Made by a program: the position numbers and the translations under genes. A DNA stretch of 34,000 bases, taken from contig NC_135551.1 in the NCBI RefSeq assembly GCF_964340395.1, positions 10,262,879 to 10,296,878 of the forward strand. The letters run 5' to 3'. Under the pieces are notes generated by a model. It searched no databases. It saw only the letters and a program-made list of their open reading frames with translations, and was not told where the DNA came from. Numbering within the stretch: position 1 is the first letter of the stretch; each line of letters opens with the position of its first letter. Shown piece after piece: positions 1-10,485 of this stretch. Source of the DNA: Glandiceps talaboti (lineage: Eukaryota; Hemichordata; Enteropneusta; Spengelidae).

Positions 1-169
1 ACTGTTCACTAACTGTGTTAGACATTTTAGCGAAAACAATAACAAATGTTTTGTCAAAAGGATAGAAAACAACATTCGATGGTTGCAAGTATTTAGTGAA
101 TTAACTTCCACCGTGGAAGTTTAGTTCACAATTTATTTATCACTAGAAAACTACAAATTGTTACAGTAC

Positions 170-344
170 CTGAGTGATAAAATCGAAATGACGTTTTCGA
201 ACTGTCAATAGCAACAGAGATTGGGCCAACGGTTGCTACAGCTTGTTGTAAGTTGTCCTCACGCCTTGCTGGTAAAGTGTAGTAAGTAGTAATGAAAGTA
301 ACCACCGGTTTGCTCGCCGAATAGTAGTTACATGTAGAGCCATC
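170..344 (-). CDS. Left cathepsin exon 7
   Basis: The 175-nt exon encodes [10 protein letters not shown] through [11 protein letters not shown] and FRFYHSG. It ends in phase 1 with a GTACTG donor. It is two codons longer than the right counterpart. Positions 1-169 are the next intron; the His and Asn exons are outside the window. Confidence 0.85.
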
Positions 345-633
345 CTGTAAACAAACCAGATTTAAACTGAAAGCCTTCCATAAGGTTTTTTTGTTCCTAC
401 ACATAATAATTGCTGGAATGCAAACATATTGGCTATAGTAGGCTATTAGTACATGATAATACCCCTCAATTGGCAAAAAGGTGGGCCAAACTATAAGAAT
501 TTTGAAAGGACTTTGTGATATCAATCTAAGTATGCAGTGGAACAGGTGTAATGGTTTTTGAAATTACAGACATACATTTTTGTTTGAATTGAGCCAGTCG
601 TTTTTTTTAGAAAATGGTGATACATACACATAC

Positions 634-688
<55 letters not shown>

Positions 689-692
689 CACA

Positions 693-729
<37 letters not shown>

Positions 730-1912
730 TTTTCACCCCTAGTATAAAACCTTCCTTACGGAAGGTAAAAAGGAGAGTGGCTTGCATTTCTTCTTATACC
801 GTAACCGAAACGGTCAAACTGGGATAAACAATAAATTGCTTTAAATTACTAACATTAAGTAAAACAAGTAACTGTGTAATAGCATGTAGAAACTTTGATA
901 ATTTTGTACATCTATCCACACCATAAAGTTCAAAGTGTATCTAGTGATTTATAATACCGTTAACCACATATATAGGTCCTTCTTTCCTATTCACGATGAA
1001 ACCGGCCTAAAACTCCAACTATCTTATTTCTTTAAATTTAAATTTCTGGATACCATGTGAATGAACAAGAGGTGGTGAAAATTATTTTCACTTACTACAC
1101 CGATGTAAGGGTAGTCTGCCTCGGATATCTCCCCATAATCTTTGATGTATTCAAATGCTTGATTCGTCCATCCTTCCCTACATCCCTTGTTACCATAGGC
1201 AAGAGAACAGTCAACAAGTTGTTGTTCACTGAGAGAAATCAGTTGCCCAGTCTTCTTGAAATATTGACCTTCGAGAGAACCGGTCTGGATCGTGGATTTA
1301 AATAAAGTGTTAGTTAAAAGTATATAGAGAAGGCGTTGCTTACACTTTTTTCTCACTTGAAAATGATGCATTAAAATAAATACTTGATATTTTTTGTTGT
1401 AAATCTAATTTCCATAACTGGAAAAGTGACCGTTTTATCAAACTTAGAGGTTTTTTTTAACCAGATGTAAACTGAATACCATCAGTAAAGGATCATTGAT
1501 TCTATATTCTTCGGAATTCGTTTTTATCACAATACATAACATAACAAATTATATGAAATTTGAAGAATGCATGTATAATATTTATAACTTGTCTATGAAC
1601 CAAAATCAGATAGATGCAAATTATTTTAAACTAAAGACTTACATTTGTAAGCTTTACAATCCCACGTGCGCTTTGTTCTTGTCAAATTAAATCAACAAGC
1701 TTTATACTACCACCCAGCCTTTATATTGTCGATTATGTGGAATTTGAACCTTGTATAGTCCAATTACAGAAAATCATTAATTATGCAAAATTATTCATTA
1801 ATATACATATAATGATTACCCAAACCTTAATCATTTCTCACCATTACCATGAAAAAGATGTGCAACAAGTTTCATTAGAAATAAGTCAGCACAGACAGAC
1901 AGCCAGACAGCC

Positions 1913-1963
<51 letters not shown>

Positions 1964-4900
1964 TAGGCAGGCAGGCAAGCAGACAGACATACAGACACAG
2001 GCAGGCAGACAGACAGACAGACAGACAGACAGAGACAGAAGCATAATATAACCTTTCCTTGCGAAAAGCTAAACATTGATCTAGATTATAAAATACGCCA
2101 TATCTTTCTGCCTTCAACGGTCTGCTCGTCTTTTTGTGTGTACCAATTGATAGGCCTGTGTCAGAATGATGAGGGGAAAGGCTGACCTGGCAGATGGAGA
2201 AGTTGTATCTTATCCCCTAAAACTTACCGAACTGAAAGCCCAACAGGATGCACAACGACCCTGTAAAGGTAGAGAAGACATTAAAAACAGTACGGTCATC
2301 GTCAATAAGGTGTTAGTTTTATTCTATAAATTTACTGAAGCCGGATTTTTGTCAATGATTGAGTCAGTGATTCTCCTATAAACTTATTCGCAACAAGTAA
2401 CAACTACTATGGGAGTTCACTGAAACGTATCAATATGTATGATATGTAAATGTGATTGTTCTATGAAAGTCTTCAATAATCGATGTTAATTGATGGGCGG
2501 ATACTCTACCTGATCCTTGACAGACGTGACGTAACCATAGTCCCTCCAATCGATTTGGCCTGGTAGGACAACGTTACTTGGTGCAAGGAATGAAGATCCA
2601 CCAGATTTACTGCGATTTTGTGCTCTGTATCCACACATCAATTTCCTGTATTCCTCAGTATCCTAGATCATAAAGACCTGTGATCAATACTTTGAACATA
2701 ACTAAAAATTCATTCATGATGCAGGTCTTATTGGATTGTAATTCTTTTCACTGTTGGCGTCAATGTCGTCAGTACATGATTACAATATACGTACGCCATG
2801 ACTAATAGTTTGTATAGCACAAGTTGATCTGGACGGTTCATCGACAGAATTTCCACCTTTGGGTTGAAAGACTGATTTCATTTGTCCAAATCAAGAGGCC
2901 TTAGTGAAATTCTTCGTATTCTGGGTGGAGAAGGTCACATGATGCACCACCAATTAAATATTAAAATGCTAGCGTTACATATTGATTAAGAAAAATATAC
3001 TGACCAGGTCACCAAGCTGGTTCATAGCCATCTTAAAAGTCGTTTTACCATTGGCGAAATCCTCGTTATGACGTTGAATAAATTTCATATTGTTGTGCCA
3101 TTTTACTCTGCGCATCAATTCCTCTTCTTGTGAATATTCCTTGCCTATCAATGAGACAAATAGATGAAACTGTTATTTCTTTAGCCGTAATTAAGCCATC
3201 GAACAAGCAAGTGGGATCAACACATTACGAGAGATATGTTTTCTTTCTCAGTAAGTGCACCCTGCCTATTATTCCCTTGACCCTAGGTGTTAATGAAACG
3301 TTTTAAAAACATTATTTTGCATTTAGAACGAGTGAAATGTATTTTTTTAAAATTATACTATGCATACGAGTCAGTTTGCGCAGAGTCAAATTCGAATTCG
3401 AGTTTTTAGGTTTTTCACCCGAGTCAACCTTGTCATCTACAGCCCTGTTACATAACCTCTTAACCATTACCATTAATTACAACATTCATTATAGAAAACC
3501 CATCCCGCACATATTGGCCAAATAATCTGATGTTTTCCCCAAACGTTCAGTGTGAAATTCATTAACCTGGCAAAGACTCGTACTGTAACAAATTTACACT
3601 CCCAATTCGAACAGTATTTCTATTTTTACCCACCTATAGCTCTGTTCCTAACCTTGGTGCATATACGCATTGTCTATATATATGGAAACCTGCTTTCTGC
3701 ACAAGTCACTTTGAAGTGAAGTGATTATTGTAGAGCATGTTTTTGCATAGATAGGTACGGAACTAGAGGTACTGTGTTGGAGACCCACCAAGAGAAGGGC
3801 AAATTTTTACAAACACTTTACAGAATGACATGTACTGAATTTAGGGGTGGCAGAACACGGTATTCGGCAGGGCAGCACATGTTGGTTGCATTGTAACAGT
3901 TGACACGTTGGGGACAGTGCTATAGGAATGATTAACATGTTGAGGACAGATTCATTCATTGGTTGAAAGTGTTAGCGGACAGTTTCTTTCATGGATTAAC
4001 GGTATGGAGACACTCTCTTTGTGTGAAAGTGTCCCGTGAAAAAGTGTCCTCTAAGTGAAATTGAGAGCACAGTTTTAAACAATGGGGAAGAGTCGGAACG
4101 GAGTACAACCTGTTTTTATTCAATTACAGATCGGACTGTACCAAATAAAAGGCGTTAGCAACAATGTAACATGGGCGCATTAACTCTAAATGGGATATCA
4201 ACAGGTCCCCTTATCTAATTTTGTCTAGATGAAATGTAAAACGACTATGTTTTTCGGTGTTTGGTTGTAGCGAAACATTGTGAAATTTCGTAGGGCAGCT
4301 TGTATTCCCATGAACTTATAATGGTGGAAACTCATAGTTTCTTTTCTGGTACACATATAGTTTAGTATTTTAAAGTTTTCAACGTTATCCTGAAGACTAT
4401 ATACAGAAACTGTCAATATCAGAAGACAAAATGGGTTAAAACACCGTCAGTATTTTTGGTATTGTACCATGCATTTGGAAACAGCAGTATAACAAATAAA
4501 ATTATATTTCTTCAGTAAGCCATCGTATTTTGGGACGAAAATGGATTCATGTGTACACATACCATGTTCTCAATGCCTGGTGCATTGGGATCAGCAAAAA
4601 AGTGATTTCATAAAGTCAAAGCTAAAATTTCTTAACCTACGTGTACATGCGCTGTGCATCTTGCTGGTTTAGGAACCACGCTAAACAATTACTTCCATAA
4701 GTTCCACATATATCGGTCACAAATGCTAAAAATTTTTATCGTTCTATTATTGAAAAGATTTCAACTAGGAGAGTTCTGTATGTTACAACATGTCGAATCT
4801 TAAATCACTGCAAGTGTTTTTTTCTCATTCTTTTAAACACTCCGTTTAGCCTATGTGTAATCCCCCGCATGGCTTTTTATTTCCAAATATAGAATTAATT

Positions 4901-6111
4901 ACAATTTAGGAGAGATAAAGTCCTGTCTACCAAACATTTTACATCATTTTTAGATGTAGCTTATATCATTTTGACAGCGTTGTTATATCTGTAAGCTTGT
5001 CAAACGAGGCACCAAAAATCATTTTCCCATGGTTTAATTCGTGGGTACGTATAGATAGTATAGGTGCCCTTGGAAACAGAAATGTTGGCTGCTATAAAAA
5101 CAAAACAAATCTTACTCTCGTTGTAAGGCGGCGCGAGGCTCAAAGCGGCAAAACAGGATGTTCCTATAAAATGTTAAACCTCCTTAATTCATAAAAAGTT
5201 CCACTCACACTTTAATTCCTCTTTAAAGAAAACCCTCTCAGATTTCTCCCTACCCCATCTGATAAAAAAGAGACTACTCCCTAATTTGACCTCTCATTTT
5301 ATGACTCAGTGTTTTAAAGAATTGACAGAGTGTCACACAACAATCATTACAATAGCATAAAGTAATATTTCTATCATTTCTCAAGGATCCAGCCCAACGA
5401 CCAAAATAAGAACTTAGCCCAGCAGCCGTGTCCTGAATTCAGCGTGTGCTGGGGGAGGGGGAGGGGGACTAGTGAGGCTACCCCACGTTTTCTTTCTGAC
5501 TTCTAATTGCGTAATCACTGTATTGTTTACAACGTCATTTTCGAACTAATTCTCATAACTTTTACATGTCGGTCTTTCGTTGAAGTTGATCATCGCGATA
5601 GAAACTATTGAAACTTGAAATTAAAGTATTATTGAGATTGTATGACGATATTCGAAAAGGTCTTTCAGAACAACATGACCTGCGTCCGCTCTGGTCCTAC
5701 ATTAGCAATTTTAATTACCGGTCAGAAGAAAATCACCTTCAATGATAACAACTTTCGATAATCTACAGTCGAGTCTGCAAAACGTCACTCCTGTGTTTCC
5801 AAAATCTATTGATCCATTGTGTATTCCGATTTTCATATCAGTTGAACTGTTCAATATACAATGTATATAAGACGCTCTAAATATGTGGCATCAAAATGAA
5901 AGTAAGTTGAACAATGGTGGGCTGACAGAACAATAAAATCACAGTGCTTTGAAGTCCTTAATATAGAATAGACCTTACACTAGGGTATAGATATATTGAT
6001 GGTTTTTCTCAAAGGAGTCTTACCATGTGTGGTTTTCCATTCTTCCCATTCGAGATCGACTGGTAATGCTGCTGCTATGGCAACCAATGCAAAATAGAGT
6101 ACAAGTTTCAT
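170..6111 (-). CDS. Cathepsin L-like cysteine protease, left copy, 3' end beyond the window
   Basis: This is a papain-family (C1A) endopeptidase, probably secreted or lysosomal. Coding exons read on the minus strand are 6111-6024, 3144-3005, 2662-2510, 2260-2228, 1284-1096 and 344-170. All have GT-AG borders and join in frame without a stop (778 nt, about 259 codons). Residues 1-17 are a signal peptide ([17 protein letters not shown]). Exons 2 and 3 encode the I29 propeptide with an ERFNIN-type pattern (E-x3-R-x3-W-x2-N-x3-I-x3-N). The oxyanion Gln is 127 and the catalytic Cys is 133 in [16 protein letters not shown] and SEADYPYIG follow. The exons for catalytic His and Asn should lie left of position 1. 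The start was chosen because it opens the signal peptide and is conserved in the right copy. Intron 2 (3145-6023) crosses the inner palindrome boundary. The catalytic residues that can be seen are intact, so this copy is probably functional. Confidence 0.85.
521..787 (-). repeat. (CTGT)n-anchored dispersed repeat, copy 1
   Basis: On the minus strand TACCTTCCGTAAGGAAGG (near 770) is followed by a (TG)n/(CTGT)n array (634-727) and then a fixed tail. It lies in the left cathepsin intron 6; the matching right intron lacks it. Confidence 0.6.
1096..1284 (-). CDS. Left cathepsin exon 6
   Basis: The 63-codon exon begins [20 protein letters not shown] and contains [16 protein letters not shown] and SEADYPYIG. 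These are standard cathepsin L landmarks. GCREG stands where GCNGG is usual, so the S2-pocket loop differs slightly. It has the same length as the right exon. Confidence 0.85.
1835..2075 (-). repeat. (CTGT)n-anchored dispersed repeat, copy 2
   Basis: GCTTTTCGCAAGGAAAGG on the minus strand precedes an interrupted (CTGT)n array (1890-2037) and a tail with GAAACTTGTTGCACAT. It lies in left cathepsin intron 5. Confidence 0.6.
2228..2260 (-). CDS. Left cathepsin exon 5: catalytic-cysteine micro-exon
   Basis: The 33-nt exon encodes [11 protein letters not shown]. The second Cys is the papain-family nucleophile, in the same context as the usual CGSCWAF. It has a CTTTACAG acceptor and a GTAAGT donor. 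Confidence 0.85.
2510..2662 (-). CDS. Left cathepsin exon 4: propeptide end and mature N-terminus
   Basis: The 153-nt (51-codon) exon starts [13 protein letters not shown], runs through [20 protein letters not shown] and ends VTSVKDQ. The mature enzyme should start near LPGQIDWR. There is no stop here, whereas the matching right exon is 3 nt shorter and has a TAA. Confidence 0.85.
3005..3144 (-). CDS. Left cathepsin exon 3: I29 propeptide core
   Basis: The 140-nt exon completes the split Gly codon and encodes [17 protein letters not shown] and onward through the ERFNIN-like helix. It ends NQLGDL, where the usual motif is NxFGDL; the right copy has NKFGDL. The donor is GTCAGT in both copies. 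Confidence 0.85.
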
Positions 6112-6133
6112 CGTATCGACTTGGTTCCAGAAC
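6024..6133 (-). CDS. Left cathepsin exon 2: start codon, signal peptide, start of propeptide
   Basis: The acceptor is ...TTTCAG before 6133 and the donor GTAAGA follows 6024. The first 22 bases are 5' UTR; the ATG is 6111-6109. The coded peptide runs through [14 protein letters not shown]. The intron splits the Gly codon after its first base (phase 1). It differs from the right copy by very few bases. Confidence 0.85.
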
Positions 6134-6406
6134 CTGAAAATGAGAAGTGAAATGAGCCCGGACAATGAAAATGAAAATCACTTTCTTTTTTAATCAGGAA
6201 TCAGTTGACTGCAGATGTAGGTATCCGTTTCCTATGTGTGTATGCGTTTATCGCATTGCACTGCATAAAAAGTTTGGGAAATATTCTAGATGCAATTTGA
6301 GTAACTCATCACTAGAGCTCCAATAAAGATCAAATCGAGACATAATATCACGTATGATAAAAACAGATTCAGCTTACCATAACATATACAATTAATTGAA
6401 ACTCAC

Positions 6407-6485
6407 CTTGTTGAAGAGACAGATATACTATAATGTGTGGGTGAAAACTGGTTCGACGATCGACAACAGTTCTGCGTCAGTGGAT
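6407..6485 (-). other. Left cathepsin non-coding first exon
   Basis: This 5' UTR exon ends at a consensus donor (AAG|GTGAGT). Its transcription start is estimated about 30 bases downstream of the TATA box; the exact start cannot be read from sequence. It is nearly identical to the right-copy exon 1. Confidence 0.6.
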
Positions 6486-6508
6486 GATGTCTGGGGCAAG
6501 CAGAGTCC

Positions 6509-6539
6509 TTTATATAAGTAACCGACAGGGAGTCACTCC
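6509..6539 (-). promoter_or_regulatory. Left cathepsin core promoter: TATA box and upstream motif
   Basis: TATATAAA (6516-6509) is preceded by GGAGTGACTCCCTGTCGG (6539-6522), a block that recurs six times in the window. The spacing to the first-exon donor and the conservation in the right arm support a real core promoter. Confidence 0.65.
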
Positions 6540-7023
6540 TGTGGCAACCTACGTCAATTATATTTATCACAAAAACTGTCAAAGATAAGAAAACTGAGTA
6601 TAGTACCCGCATCATCTATTCAGAGTTTTGATTCCAGTTATAACCAGATATCAGTCTTGGACCATTTCCAGGTCAAATTTGGAACCATGCCCAGTTCCCT
6701 TCTTGAATTAGTCGAAATTCCATTCACTGAGATCAGTTCTAGTTACAATCTTGGACTACATAAATATTTTTGGTTCGTGATGACGCTGAGAAATTACATC
6801 ATGCAAAATTTTATTCAGTCTTTATTAGTTCATCTATGCAATCTAATATTGACATATTTGTAAGTCGACATGGTTGTCTAGAGGTATGTTTATCACAAAA
6901 ACCCAAACATTAAGTTGCAGCTCTAATTCCAATGTGAGACCGCCAATATATCTCAATTCAAAAGAAACACCCCTTGTTCTACTCAGAGTTCGGCTCTAGT
7001 CCACTTGTAATCTGATACCTTAC

Positions 7024-7025
<2 letters not shown>

Positions 7026-7118
<93 letters not shown>

Positions 7119-7136
7119 GAGAAAGAGAGAGGAAGA
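7026..7136. repeat. (GA)n microsatellite, left arm
   Basis: About 90 bases of pure GA, then an interrupted GGAAGAGAAAGA stretch. It is the palindrome partner of 17347-17507. Confidence 0.95.
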
Positions 7137-7375
7137 GAGAGGGGAGGGGGTCGAATTCCGGCATCGTCGACGACAACACTGTAAATTTTGATTTGCTTGT
7201 ATTATAGATAATTGAAAAACAAAAGGTCGATAATACATCACAATTTTACCGTAGGGTGGCGCGATTTGTTATCGCTGTATACTGGTTATTCTTGCGCTAG
7301 CACAGACAGCTATGACATAGGTCCAATGAGTATGATGCATGCACACCAATTGATGACGAGAAATATTGCAGAACG
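7137..7375 (-). repeat. Dispersed repeat, copy 1 (left arm)
   Basis: It runs from the edge of the (GA)n array to near ATATTGCAGAA. It shares GTCGACGACAACA, GGTGGCGCGATTTG and CATAGGTCCAATGAG with copies at 17112-17348 and 32202-32432. An 85-codon open frame (7212-7469) lies across it but has no recognisable domain. Confidence 0.65.
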
Positions 7376-7782
7376 GTCACTCTTTGATACGAATCACGAT
7401 CTCCGTTCTGTTGTTGGTCTGAATACTGGCGTTGACGGCTGTGTAGTTTACGACAAAATGACTGCCTAGCCTGTTAATTCTTTGATATCAAGCAGTGTCG
7501 GGGTAGTTTCTGATTCTGTGTTCATCTTTTCGTAGGACGGTCTACATGAGAGAATCGAGCGTCAACTTACTCCATCTGCAAGTAGCACAAGGAATGACCC
7601 CTATTCCCTTCTATATTTTAAAACTCTTGTTGTTGGTGTCTTTCTTCTACAGTGTATTGTAGACTTCATTTCGAATGTTCAATCATAAAATGCTTACACT
7701 ATGCAGAGAAATTCAACCAAACACATACATTAACATGTCATGTAATAACTATTGTATGCTACGTCAGTGTATGCTACATACG

Positions 7783-8480
7783 CCGGACTCTGAGTAGAAC
7801 AAGGACTATATTTGATGTGGGACTGGTCTCGGCTCGTAACTAGGATATAATGTTATGATTTTTTGTAAATTAATATACCTAGATAACCGTGTGGACTTAC
7901 GAATATGTTAATTATATTGATTGGAAAGATGAAATACTGAAGGCGGAATATAAGTTTGTACTTTCTTAGTGTCAACACAAAACTAGAAACAAATATGTAG
8001 TCACAGATTGGTATTTAGGCTAGTTTAAGAAAGGATCCGAGAATGGTCTCAAACTTCAGCGAGCACGGTCCAAGACTGATCCATTCTCAGTTTGGAACTC
8101 GTAGCAGATTTAAATTGGGACTGATTTCAGACTAGGCTTTCTCAAAAGACACATGTTTTATAATTTATTTAAGGAGTAGCAATAGTGATACATAGTATTC
8201 TAAACCTTTGATATTTGTTCAGATAAAAAAACGTGCGATACAACAGGGAGTGGCTACTTGTCCGCTGTTTATATGCGGGTACGGTACACACTATTCTGAA
8301 CTTTTGACATTTGATTTGATTAAAAAAATCATCATTTGATACTACATGGAGTGGCTACCTGTCGGTTATCTAAACAGTGGAATAGTTCCCCACCTTAGGC
8401 ACCTACCACCACCTTCAGTGATGCACACCTTTGGTCAACCATTGCCAGTCTTCATCCCTCCCCCCCACCTCTATCTCCCT
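7783..8480 (+). repeat. Promoter unit B, left arm: degenerate inverted copy of the cathepsin promoter and exon 1
   Basis: It aligns in order with unit A (CTCTGAGTAGAACAAGG, GTGGACTTACGAATATGTTA, GGTCCAAGACTGAT, GCGGGTAC, GGAGTGGCTACCTGTCGG) but is much more diverged than arm versus arm. An internal tandem duplication of about 100 bp gives the GGAGTGGCT block twice (8247 and 8348). Exon-1-like sequence follows to about 8470, but no TATA box as good as in unit A is seen on this side. Confidence 0.65.
8247..8368 (+). promoter_or_regulatory. Two tandem copies of the cathepsin upstream motif
   Basis: GGAGTGGCTACTTGTCCG (8247) and GGAGTGGCTACCTGTCGG (8348) recur with flanking GATACAACA/GATACTACA. 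They match the block directly upstream of the TATA box in both real promoters. Confidence 0.5.
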
Positions 8481-8649
8481 CACCAAGCGATGTGCGAAAT
8501 TAATTGAAAATGGAGATTGGATATACGGACTGACAGGTGAAGCAAAACATTCGGTCCTTATAAGAAACTGGAGATCCTTACTCGATTCAACTTACCACCT
8601 GTATCTACAACTAAATACCCCCCACCCCCACCCTACCACACAGTGATCA

Positions 8650-9580
8650 ATATCGAATAAAGGGATTTTGTTGTACACCATAAAAATAAAAAGTACAAAG
8701 AATAGTTGAATTAAAATATAATTTATTTCTATTTGAGAGGTCTGTTACCAGCTATTCGTGTAATTTAGTATTTACTGTGTGTACCGTTACAATGAAGTAA
8801 CAGATCACATAAAGCCAATGAAGTGATACATTGTCAGCTGAGCCTCTATGGAAACTACATCTCTTGATTCTGTATGAGCACCCTCTCTAAATTTCACTCA
8901 TGTGCCACCTATTGCTTAATGCAATCTATTTATTCAAAGACAGATACAAATATTCGATACGTTACCAAAACTGCTTACCATGCACCTTGAAAAGTGTTAC
9001 GCCATTGTGCGCGTACAAGGAGTATTCTCGTAAGCCACAGTACAATTTTTCTGTTGGCGCAACGAAAAATAATACTCAGGCTTAAGCCTTCAGCAAATCT
9101 CGTATTTAGGATATGGGTATTAATTATTCACAAGTATTGACATCATGGAAATCGAACCAATCATCATGAAGACTGGCAAAATTTCAAAATATTACAAATT
9201 GTAATAGGAGAAACATACTGATCAACATCCAAACAGCAAATTATCGATAAATCGCAGAAATAAATTCCTTTGACAGCTCTTACTGCGAGTGCAGCTAATT
9301 ATTGATATGATTCGGCCCTTGAAGGAATGGTATTTTCTGATTGTTCTTGTTTGTATAGCTATGACAAGACAAGACAAACTATCATAGTGAATCAGGAACC
9401 AAATATGTTATAAAACATGAAGTACTAGATTTTCAGTACAATTGTCATCTACTTTATGTTTGGGGCCTGGAGATGACTTCTGAGATGACGGCAATGCACA
9501 GAAGCAGCCGCTGTTGCTAAGTTCACCATTAGAGGGCGACTATGGGGGGGGGGGGGGAATAAACGTCAAACGTCAAACAA
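8650..9580. other. Left arm inner segment, no gene seen
   Basis: It is matched throughout by 14815-15780 in reverse complement. It contains a 13-base poly-G (about 9545-9557) that is a poly-C at the mirror position, where the right arm has an extra stretch of about 55 bases. Open frames are short and featureless. Confidence 0.6.
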
Positions 9581-9635
9581 ATAATGTCTAGCGATAGTAT
9601 ATATGTAATATTATCTTCAATTCTTCAATGTATCA

Positions 9636-10326
9636 TTGTGATCTGTTGCAAATGGTCACACCTGGCAATATTTAGCGATAAGTTAACCCTTGCTCAGATC
9701 CAACACTAGCCCCGTATCACCCATGTCCAACTGCAATGCAACAACACAAGTACACTGATGACTGACCCGTTTCACGTAGATCAGTCTCAAGATTGGCGCT
9801 CAGAGAATGTTTAAAGTTCATTCCAACACCAAACAGCCAAACAGAAAACAGTGAACGTTGTTGTACGATCTAACATTGCAAAAGTGAGATTCTGATGAGA
9901 CATCATGGAACATTTACAAACAAGCGTACCTCCATTCAAACGACAATCCACTTGTATATTGGATTCCACGTTCAGCAGAAAACAGAAAGTAAAGTTAGTC
10001 ACAGAACTACCTAAAAGATACAAAGTTGGTGATCGTAAATGTTGATGTTTCCTTTCACTTTGGCTTGGACTGATAATAGACAGTATCTATGGACTTATAC
10101 AGTGTAATATTGGCACCGCGCTGTTTACATTCTCTGAGCGCCAATCTACGTGAATCGTTACTGTGTCGTTGCACTGCAGTTGAAAATCACGGCGTTGATA
10201 CGGGGCAAGTGTTGGATCTGAGCATAGACCTACCGTACACCCTATTTCGTGTAGGGTCTATGATCTGAGCAAGGGTTAACCTATCGCTAAATATTGCCAG
10301 CTGTGAACATTTTGATCAGATCACAA
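9636..10326. mobile_element. Foldback (MITE-like) element with about 190-bp terminal inverted repeats
   Basis: The left end (TTGTGATCTG at 9636) and right end (CAGATCACAA at 10317-10326) begin matching arms of about 185-200 bp. The arms share CTGGCAATATTTAGCGATA, GTTAACCCTTGCTCAGATC and GGCGCTCAGAGAATGT. The unique middle (about 9830-10115) has no convincing ORF. It sits in the spacer between the palindrome arms, directly against the LINE 3' end. No transposase and no clear target duplication are visible, because one flank is now the LINE. Confidence 0.75.
10215..10271. repeat. 37-bp hairpin flanked by 10-bp direct repeats inside the foldback element
   Basis: GATCTGAGCA occurs at 10215-10224 and 10262-10271. 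The 37 bases between them form a stem (TAGACC...GGTCTA). The opposite arm of the element lacks it, so this is an insertion into one arm. Confidence 0.6.
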
Positions 10327-10485
10327 TTATTATTATTTATTATTATTATTTAAACTTTATTACAGACCCATGGTCCAGAGAAGAACAAAAAAAAATACCA
10401 CAAGACAGCATAATTTTTACATAACAGACAAATACAAACAGAAAATATTACAACAGGTATTATTTTAAAAGAAAGAAAAAAAAAA
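10327..10485 (-). other. LINE 3' UTR and (AAT)n-type tail
   Basis: After the ORF2 stop there are A-rich bases, then AATAAAGTTTAAATAATAAT and further short AAT-type repeats running into the foldback element's end. A microsatellite tail of this kind, rather than poly(A), is used by several LINE clades for 3' end recognition. Confidence 0.65.

Larger units (their letters stand above)
6407..6998 (-). repeat. Promoter unit A, left arm
   Basis: This is the upstream region and first exon of the left cathepsin gene. It is homologous, in the opposite direction, to unit B (7783-8480): both start with CTCTGAGTAGAACAAGG and both share GTCCAAGACTGAT, GCGGGTAC and the GGAGTGGCT...TGTCGG block. Confidence 0.7.
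4420..9635 (+). repeat. Left arm of the large inverted repeat, high-similarity core
   Basis: Read in reverse complement it matches 14763-20120 almost continuously, with scattered substitutions and small indels. It contains part of intron 2, exons 1-2, the promoter, a (GA)n array, a dispersed repeat and an inverted promoter copy. The inner edge at 9635 is exact. Outside about 4420 the two copies suddenly become hard to align within intron 2. Confidence 0.9.

Noticed and set aside
7020-7241. Long open frames of Leu-Ser, Arg-Glu, Cys-Val or Tyr-Ile repeats across microsatellites (also 521-787, 1737-2117, 17247-17555, 22960-23209, 25749-26438, 26693-27103, 32339-32889)
   Set aside because: They are translations of GA, CTGT, AT, CA and similar arrays in every frame and say nothing about coding.
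7212-7469. 85-codon open frame conserved at the mirror position 17019-17276
   Set aside because: Conservation follows from the palindrome itself. The third copy of the underlying repeat does not preserve the frame, and no domain is recognisable.
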